From positions 1 to 7,403 of the forward strand of contig QWPU01000158.1 of NCBI GenBank assembly GCA_003671065.1: 7,403 nt of DNA, written 5' to 3'. Below are positions 1 to 5,668 of the stretch, in pieces. This DNA is from Planctomycetota bacterium (GTDB lineage: Bacteria > Planctomycetota > Phycisphaerae > Phycisphaerales > SM1A02). The first letter of the stretch is position 1. Each line of letters opens with the position of its first letter. Under the pieces are notes generated by a model. The model made no database searches. It worked only from the letters and a program-made list of their open reading frames with translations, and had not been told where the DNA came from. Position numbers and translations under genes: made by a program.

Positions 1-37
1 CGCGCTGATCGCGATCTCACGGTACTTCCACTCATGA
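1..37 (+). CDS. 3' end of an upstream gene (partial)
   Basis: The second reading frame is open from the window edge to a TGA at 35-37 and reads ALIAISRYFHS-stop. That TGA overlaps the ATG of the next gene in an ATGA arrangement, the same kind of junction seen later at 3033-3036 and, as GTGA, at 4736-4739. I therefore infer a plus-strand gene that is translationally coupled to the coiled-coil gene and belongs to the same operon. Eleven residues are too few to name a product. The alternative is that the frame of the next gene, which is also open to the window edge, is the real coding frame here and this tail is chance. Confidence 0.45.
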   Translation, partial: ALIAISRYFHS

Positions 38-3036
38 ACACGATTCCGAGCGTTCGATCTATCCGAGATGCACTCATTGAAGAAGCGGGGCAAGCGATCT
101 CCGATCCTGTTGCGCTTGAAAATCTTCGCGCGAATGTCGCGGCATGTGCGCGAGGCATTCGGCGCGCGATTGATCGTGCGCGCGATTTTTCTCAGCGAGG
201 ACTCATCAGTGAAGCCGCGGGTCTCGTCGAAGACTTCCCAGATCTTGCACGGCAAGCAGAAGCACTAATGGAGCTTCCATCCAGCAACCCATCGGTCGCT
301 CGATTGTGGAGTGAGCAAATCGACTTGCAAAGTTCGCTGGTCTCCCTTCCAACACGCGAAGAAGTTGACGCACTCGCGGGCTATGGAACGCGCGCGCTTG
401 AGCATCGCGTCATGCTTGATGGGCTTCGCATTGCTTCACTTCGCGCCGAGCCGATTACCGTGCGATTGCGCTTGCTTCGGAAGATTCGCGCGGCTGACTC
501 TCGCAATCGAATGTGGCTTGATCAGATCGAACGCGTGGAACAAGAATGGCTCAAGCGCATTGGGCAACTGCGTCACAAGGACAATCCGTCACGCGTGGAA
601 CTCGATGAAGCGCTCGCCGCGCTCGAGGCGAACGAGTGGGTTGCAACGGTGCCGCGTGGACTCAAAGAGGAGATCTACGCCAAAGTGAAGCCGTTGCGCG
701 CAGGTGAAGCAGTTGGTCGCTATGCCGAATTGGCTGCGCAGATTCACGACGCCGCGTCGCGCATGGATCGCGATGAACTGTTGAATCTTGAAGGCGCGTG
801 GGCGTTAGTCAATCAAGAAACTGGACGCATGCCTGATGAGGCGCTGGCCGCAGACATTGCGTCAGCGTTTGATTGGTTGACACGGCTTCAAGATGAAGAG
901 AACGCGCAAGCGGAATTCAATGGAAAGGTTGAACTGCTCGAGCGGATGCTTCTTGAGTGTCGACCTGATGTCGAGGTCGAGCGGCAGATCGCATCGTTGC
1001 GTGACGGAGGGTTTTCTGCACCCGAAGGGCTCGTTGAGCGCGCGCAGAGTTACATCCTCTCAGCGCGACAACGAGTGCAGCGCCGCCATCGGTTAGTGCT
1101 AGTCGCGTGCGTCTTGGGCGCAAGCGTCATCACCCTCGCTGCGTTCCTCGCAATCCGAGCACACTCTGAAAAGCTGCGCATCGAAGGTGAACTCGCGTCG
1201 CTTACGGCAGCAATCAGCGCGAAGGACTCAACGAAGGCGCACGCGTTAGCCGAGCAACTTCGTGCCAGTGGCGACGAACATGACGCGCAGATGCTTACCG
1301 CGCTTGATGCAGAACAACACATGTTTGACGCGCGAAATGCCCGTACTGCTGCGATTAAGGTCGCTGTTGCAGCCGCCATCCTTGAGCTTGAAGCAGGAGC
1401 GAACCGCACTCGCGTCACAGCCCTTGAAGCAGACTTGATTGCGTTGCGTGTCGATGCACTCGAACCTGAACGCACTTCATTGGATCAAGCGGAACAATTG
1501 CGAATCAAGCGTCGTGACAGCCTCGATGAGATCAATCAGGCGCAAGTGAGTGCCGCACTCGCAGCGGTTGATGTTGCGCTCGACGCATGGAAACTCCCTG
1601 ACGAGTGGAGCAACGAGGCGCAACTCGACAGCCAGCGATGGAACTTCTACTCCTTGGAACTCCTTCGAATTCAGGGACTGCTCAAGAAGGCGCGCGACGG
1701 GATCGAAGGGTATGAAGCAGGACTTCCGCGATTGAAACTGAAGAGCGATGGTGTTGACTCACGACTTGCAGAAGCAACATCACGACAAGCAGCGCTGGCA
1801 GCAGCACTGACCGAACTCGATCCTCAGCGCCTGTGCTTAGGTGTGACAGAAGAAGAAGATTTCATCAAACGACTTGATCAATGCCTGGCCGCGCACGGTG
1901 GGACATTGGCTCGTCAAGGCAGGCTCGCGGATTTCGAAGAAGTGAAAGCGCTCGGAGCAGCTTGGATTGCATTGCACGCGTGGCGTGAAGACTTGCGGCC
2001 GCAACTCGCCGCTCGACTCGGCTTAGATTTCTCGAAGCTCGTGCCTATCGAAGAAGCAACCGCCGTGCTCGCACTGATTCGAGAGTTCAACAGAGACCAT
2101 CCATCAAGCCCGTATAGCGCGCGATTGGAACAACTCGCAAATAGGTTTGAAGCGAACGCCAACTCTGAAGTCTGGGAGCCTAAGCGCATCGGGCTGGAAC
2201 TCGAGGATCAACACTTCAAGAATCTTGAGGTCGTTCCGTGCGTGGGAGATAAACGGTTCTATCGGCGCGGCTCGACGAAGACCGATCCCCCTGACAATGA
2301 ATCGAATCCGTTACATCGCGCGGTGGTCACGCTCGCCGATGTTTCAATTGAACCCGATCTGTTGAAGTCGATCTTGGTGGTGACATCGCGTGATGTGACT
2401 GGAAAGCCGACGCTTTCCGTCATCTCGAAAGCGTGGGGTCAGGCGCAAGCAGATCTCGAAGCAGCGCAGCCGCATGATGCCTCGGTGCTGATGCTCGACC
2501 TGCTTTCAAAGATCGCCAACGCAAACAGCGAGGAGCCGCTCTTCCAATTGCGTGCGCTGCAGCGAGCAACATCAGCGTTCATGCAGAGTGGAACGGTTCC
2601 AGCACATGTGAAGCCTCCGCTGACAACATGGTTGAAGTTGGTGCAGGATAAAGCTCGTGATGCCATCGACGCTGACTGGGTGAAAGCGGGGTGGGATGAC
2701 CCTGTGAATTACAAAGTTGCGGTCAGGCAGGCGAAGAATGCTCTTGAGCAATTTCCTGATTTGAAGCGTGCGGCTCTTGAGGCTGCTGATCTCCAAGCGA
2801 CTGCAGCCAAGGCGTTGATGGCACTCGCGCCTGTCGGCGTCTTGGTGCCTGCGAAAGCTGGAGTGAGCGGGCGCGAGATCTTTGGAAGCAAACTGACCGA
2901 GCAACTCGTCGTTGTCGTGAGGCGTGGCAGCGGATGGGCATTCGTTGATGTTCGCGCGGTGAACGGAGTGTGCGACGCATCGATTGACGGCCTACCCAAG
3001 GGACCATTGCTGATCTTTAGGAGTATCAACAAATGA
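34..3036 (+). CDS. Large single-pass membrane coiled-coil protein, motor-operon partner
   Basis: This is a 1000-residue protein of no family I recognise. Residues 1-350 are highly charged and helical. Residues 353-375 form one hydrophobic membrane helix, preceded by the very basic RQRVQRRHR, so the N-terminal arm should be cytoplasmic and the C-terminal arm periplasmic. Residues 376-600 are Ala/Leu/Glu-rich with coiled-coil character. Residues 600-930 are mixed helical, and residues 931-997 look like a small beta-rich domain. The predicted periplasmic part has four cysteines (601, 617, 736, 980), which could form disulfides. The gene lies directly upstream of a MotA/ExbB channel gene and overlaps it by four bases, so a structural or effector role with that motor is inferred. 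The ATG at 34 is chosen because it overlaps the upstream TGA. No good ribosome site is visible, and the frame is open to the window edge, so an earlier start is possible. Confidence 0.85.
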   Translation: MNTIPSVRSIRDALIEEAGQAISDPVALENLRANVAACARGIRRAIDRARDFSQRGLISEAAGLVEDFPDLARQAEALMELPSSNPSVARLWSEQIDLQSSLVSLPTREEVDALAGYGTRALEHRVMLDGLRIASLRAEPITVRLRLLRKIRAADSRNRMWLDQIERVEQEWLKRIGQLRHKDNPSRVELDEALAALEANEWVATVPRGLKEEIYAKVKPLRAGEAVGRYAELAAQIHDAASRMDRDELLNLEGAWALVNQETGRMPDEALAADIASAFDWLTRLQDEENAQAEFNGKVELLERMLLECRPDVEVERQIASLRDGGFSAPEGLVERAQSYILSARQRVQRRHRLVLVACVLGASVITLAAFLAIRAHSEKLRIEGELASLTAAISAKDSTKAHALAEQLRASGDEHDAQMLTALDAEQHMFDARNARTAAIKVAVAAAILELEAGANRTRVTALEADLIALRVDALEPERTSLDQAEQLRIKRRDSLDEINQAQVSAALAAVDVALDAWKLPDEWSNEAQLDSQRWNFYSLELLRIQGLLKKARDGIEGYEAGLPRLKLKSDGVDSRLAEATSRQAALAAALTELDPQRLCLGVTEEEDFIKRLDQCLAAHGGTLARQGRLADFEEVKALGAAWIALHAWREDLRPQLAARLGLDFSKLVPIEEATAVLALIREFNRDHPSSPYSARLEQLANRFEANANSEVWEPKRIGLELEDQHFKNLEVVPCVGDKRFYRRGSTKTDPPDNESNPLHRAVVTLADVSIEPDLLKSILVVTSRDVTGKPTLSVISKAWGQAQADLEAAQPHDASVLMLDLLSKIANANSEEPLFQLRALQRATSAFMQSGTVPAHVKPPLTTWLKLVQDKARDAIDADWVKAGWDDPVNYKVAVRQAKNALEQFPDLKRAALEAADLQATAAKALMALAPVGVLVPAKAGVSGREIFGSKLTEQLVVVVRRGSGWAFVDVRAVNGVCDASIDGLPKGPLLIFRSINK
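3019..3023 (+). promoter_or_regulatory. Ribosome binding site of the MotA/ExbB-like gene
   Basis: AGGAG lies nine bases before the ATG at 3033, inside the last codons of the coiled-coil gene. It is the best Shine-Dalgarno match in the operon. It supports the ATG at 3033, although a second in-frame ATG follows directly at 3036. Confidence 0.7.
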
Positions 3037-3902
3037 TGACAACACGAAGCACTGATACTGGACCGTTCTTGCGCTATCAAAGTCTTGATCCAGAGGCGCG
3101 GTTTGGATTTCCCGCTGGCCACGGCACGACACCGAGTTCACTCACCTGTCTTCTCTTGACCACAGTGTTGAGTGCGGCGGCTTATGGCAGCGCGTATGGC
3201 TGGCGAGAACATGAGTGGGGCGCAGTGGTATGGGAGTACATGACGGCATTCGGACGCATTCCGATTCCAATCATCTTGCTTTCGATTTGGTCGCTGGTGT
3301 TCCTATTCGTTAAGTCATTGAAGATCCGTGCGCAGCGCGCGGCGTTGCGGCTTGCGTTTGTGCCTGAGGACTCGGCGTTTGTGCTCAGCGATAGCACTGC
3401 CGATGCCGTGATCGACGCGATTGATCGCTCGGTCGATGACCCGTCACGCTTTCTCTTTCTTGCTCGCTGCCGCGCAGTGCTTCGCATGATGCGCAATCTC
3501 GGTCGCGTGTCCGATGTCGATGAGATCCTCTCTTCGCGCGGCGATCAGGATGAGTCGAGCGTGGACTCTGGTTACACCATTCTGCGCGGGTTTATCTGGG
3601 CAATACCAGTGCTTGGTTTCATCGGCACCGTTGTTGGTCTCACTCAGGCGATGAAGCGTTTCGGTGAGACGATGAAGTCCGCTGGGCAAGACGTTGCCGT
3701 AATCACCGAAAAGTTAAAGACGGTGCTCGAGGGTTTGGACACCGCGTTCATCACGACTGCGGAGGCGCTCATCGCGGTGCTGTTTATCTATCTGATTCAA
3801 ACTCTTGTGCGGCGCGCAGATGAGCAGCTGTGTGATGACATCCGAACCGCGTGCTCCAATGCGATCGTTTCGCGTGTTCGAATTACGAAGCGAGAACAGT
3901 GA
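3033..3902 (+). CDS. MotA/TolQ/ExbB-family proton channel protein
   Basis: This 289-residue inner-membrane protein is the predicted stator-type channel subunit of an ion-driven motor. I see four hydrophobic segments: about 35-53, 76-95, 185-205 and 236-258. A cytoplasmic stretch of about 90 residues separates the second from the third, which is the MotA topology; ExbB and TolQ have three helices. The third helix contains IPVLGFIGTVVGL, the family's conserved signature, with Thr199 where ExbB has a channel-lining Thr. The fourth begins AFITTAEAL, with Thr241 and Thr242 near the second conserved Thr. In known relatives five such subunits surround two single-pass B subunits and pass protons between them. 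The next two genes supply such B-type proteins. The gene overlaps the preceding stop codon (ATGA) and ends directly against the next ATG. Family membership is firm; the system it powers is not known. Confidence 0.92.
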   Translation: MMTTRSTDTGPFLRYQSLDPEARFGFPAGHGTTPSSLTCLLLTTVLSAAAYGSAYGWREHEWGAVVWEYMTAFGRIPIPIILLSIWSLVFLFVKSLKIRAQRAALRLAFVPEDSAFVLSDSTADAVIDAIDRSVDDPSRFLFLARCRAVLRMMRNLGRVSDVDEILSSRGDQDESSVDSGYTILRGFIWAIPVLGFIGTVVGLTQAMKRFGETMKSAGQDVAVITEKLKTVLEGLDTAFITTAEALIAVLFIYLIQTLVRRADEQLCDDIRTACSNAIVSRVRITKREQ

Positions 3903-4739
3903 ATGAAGTGCCGCCATCAAACTGCTCCGGTCTCGTTCTTCTCGTTTCAAGATGTCCTCATGTGTTTGATCGGCATCACGATCGTGGTGACGATGACCAT
4001 GCTGCTGCAAGTGGCGAAGGCGACCACGGACATGGTGAAGAGCGCGCAATCAAGTTTGGACGCGGGGATTCCAACCGCGTTGCCAGAGCGGGCGCTTCGA
4101 GATCGAGTCGCGTCGCTTGAAGCAGCGGTGCGCGAAGCCCAGACGCGGCCAGATGTTGATCCACTTTCGACGCGCGCCACACTTCGTCAAGAACTCCGCG
4201 CAAAGGCCGCGGACCTTGAATCACTTGAGAAACAAGCGCGCGAACTCGAGCTGCAATTGCGCGAACTCCTCGTTGCGCATCCAGCGGCCGCGTCCTTGCG
4301 GGAGTTGTTGGAACTGACGCGAATTCGTGATGATCGCGTTGCCGCGCTTTCGACACTCGAACGAAAGAAGCAGATCACCTTCATCCTCGATGAGGGCGAA
4401 CCGCTGCATCCGATTGTGTTTGAGATATCAGGTGCGCGCATCGTCGTGAGTGACGCTGGCGATGGCGCATCGACGCGCATCGCAGCGGGAACGATCGCAG
4501 CGCAATGCATCGATGCATTGAAGTTGTTTGCAGTGCTCTCCGCGCAACGACCCTCGTACATCTTGATGATCGTGACGCCATCAGGGATCGCGATGTATCG
4601 AACACTTCTTGATGCGATTCACGCGATGCCCGAGGAGATGCGGCCTCGACTGGGCTTCGACCTCATTCCTGAAGGGTCCTATGTGTCGCCAGTGTTTCCG
4701 AGTGTGATGACTGATCGTCCAGAGGATGCTGCACCGTGA
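3903..4739 (+). CDS. ExbD/TolR-like single-pass motor subunit, first of two
   Basis: This 278-residue protein has a short N-terminal cytoplasmic tail, Asp17 in SFQDVLMCLIG, one membrane helix at about 18-36, an Arg/Glu/Leu-rich coiled coil at about 60-157, and a periplasmic alpha/beta domain at about 158-270. ExbD, TolR and MotB carry their essential proton-binding Asp at the same place, just at the start of a single helix, so Asp17 is the likely protonation site. The C-terminal pattern (ILMIVTPSGIAMYRTLLDAI followed by LGFDLIPEG) resembles the hydrophobic-strand, P-x-G, helix, strand layout of ExbD-like periplasmic domains. The start ATG directly follows the TGA of the channel gene, with only weak purine stretches upstream (GAAG at 3887, GAG at 3892), so translation probably depends on reinitiation. 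The next in-frame Met is residue 20, which would lose the Asp, so the ATG at 3903 is well supported. Strict sequence homology to ExbD is by eye only. Confidence 0.82.
   Translation: MKCRHQTAPVSFFSFQDVLMCLIGITIVVTMTMLLQVAKATTDMVKSAQSSLDAGIPTALPERALRDRVASLEAAVREAQTRPDVDPLSTRATLRQELRAKAADLESLEKQARELELQLRELLVAHPAAASLRELLELTRIRDDRVAALSTLERKKQITFILDEGEPLHPIVFEISGARIVVSDAGDGASTRIAAGTIAAQCIDALKLFAVLSAQRPSYILMIVTPSGIAMYRTLLDAIHAMPEEMRPRLGFDLIPEGSYVSPVFPSVMTDRPEDAAP
4721..4726 (+). promoter_or_regulatory. Ribosome binding site that supports the GTG start at 4736
   Basis: AGAGGA ends nine bases before the GTG at 4736, within the last codons of the preceding gene. It supports this unusual start codon, which overlaps the preceding TGA as GTGA. 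Confidence 0.6.
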
Positions 4740-5665
4740 AGCGCACGCATCATGATCCTAATGAGAGCCTTGAGCTCTTGCTCGACACGATCTGCAATAT
4801 GTTTGGCTCGATCATCTTTGTTGCGTTGATCGCAGCGCTGTTGGCCATGACTTCGTCTCGTGGCAACATGACTTCAGAACTGTCACAGATTGATTCTGAG
4901 CGGGGGAAGCAAGTGGCGTCGCTGCGTACTCGCGCCGATGAACTTGACCGCGAACTTTCCAAACTGCCAGCGCCCGCAGAGTCCATTCTTGGCGAGGGCG
5001 CAGTTGATCGCGTCGAGAAGGCGATTGTGGAAATTAGCCGCAGACAAGCGTTAATTCAGCAGTACTCCGAGGCGCTCGCCACATCGAGTCAATCGTTCGA
5101 AGGCGCGGACATCCAACTTGAGCCGCTGCGCGAAGAGATCGCACGGCTCGATGAAGCGCTCGCCTCGGCGACATCAGCACAAAACCGCAAGATGCGTACG
5201 CCGCTTGAACGCGAGTTGGGTTTGCGGATCTTCACGGTCGTGCTCTGGAAGGATCGTCTCTATCCGATCTGTGATTGGACTGATCGCTCGCTCGGCGGTT
5301 GTGAATTGCTGCGACGATGGGACGATCGGTATGTGTTCGCGAATCGATGTTCCACGCCGCTCTACCGATGCGAGGCATCTGGAATTGAGATTCATCGCAG
5401 CATTGAGTTGCGACCAAATGCTGGTATCCCGATCACGAGCGTCTCCGAACTTCACACCAACGCTGAGTTCATTCGGCTGCTCGCGACTCTCGATGCGAGT
5501 GCTGATCTCATTGGGTTCACAGTCGCGCCAGATTCCTTTGACACATTTGCTGTCGTGAAGGAAGCGTTCTTGCGCAAGGGATTCAATTACAACCTGGACA
5601 TCAGCCCGTCAATGCTTCCGCATTACAACGACAGTTGGATTAGCGGGATCTCCAGCGGACTCTGA
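4736..5665 (+). CDS. ExbD/TolR-like single-pass motor subunit, second of two
   Basis: This 309-residue protein repeats the architecture of the gene before it with a different sequence: a short tail, Asp17 in LELLLDTICNMFG, one membrane helix at about 18-39, a coiled coil at about 45-150, and a C-terminal alpha/beta domain. The end of that domain, LIGFTVAPDSFDTFAVVKEA followed by a Gly-containing strand, lines up by eye with the equivalent part of the first protein. The aspartate sits at the position of the proton-binding Asp of ExbD and MotB. Four cysteines (179, 189, 205, 212) lie in the predicted periplasmic part and could form disulfides. I take the GTG at 4736 as the start: it overlaps the preceding stop, has a ribosome site, and the next Met (residue 22) would delete the Asp and cut into the helix. 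It is the last gene of the operon, ending three bases from the convergent VWA gene. It probably pairs with the first ExbD-like protein, or forms an alternative homodimer. Confidence 0.8.
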   Translation: MKRTHHDPNESLELLLDTICNMFGSIIFVALIAALLAMTSSRGNMTSELSQIDSERGKQVASLRTRADELDRELSKLPAPAESILGEGAVDRVEKAIVEISRRQALIQQYSEALATSSQSFEGADIQLEPLREEIARLDEALASATSAQNRKMRTPLERELGLRIFTVVLWKDRLYPICDWTDRSLGGCELLRRWDDRYVFANRCSTPLYRCEASGIEIHRSIELRPNAGIPITSVSELHTNAEFIRLLATLDASADLIGFTVAPDSFDTFAVVKEAFLRKGFNYNLDISPSMLPHYNDSWISGISSGL

Positions 5666-5668
5666 CAC

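Noticed and set aside
1..1020. GATC tetramers appear more often than one per 256 bases
   Set aside because: They fall mostly in codon contexts such as GAT-C and G-ATC for Asp and Ile in all genes, with no clustering or fixed spacing that would suggest an origin or a methylation-controlled site.
34..5665. A complete Zorya defence system
   Set aside because: A MotA-like gene with B-type partners is shared with Zorya, but I see no helicase, nuclease or ZorC-like gene, the channel protein lacks the long fused cytoplasmic tail, and there are two B-type genes. A relationship is possible only at the level of the motor family.
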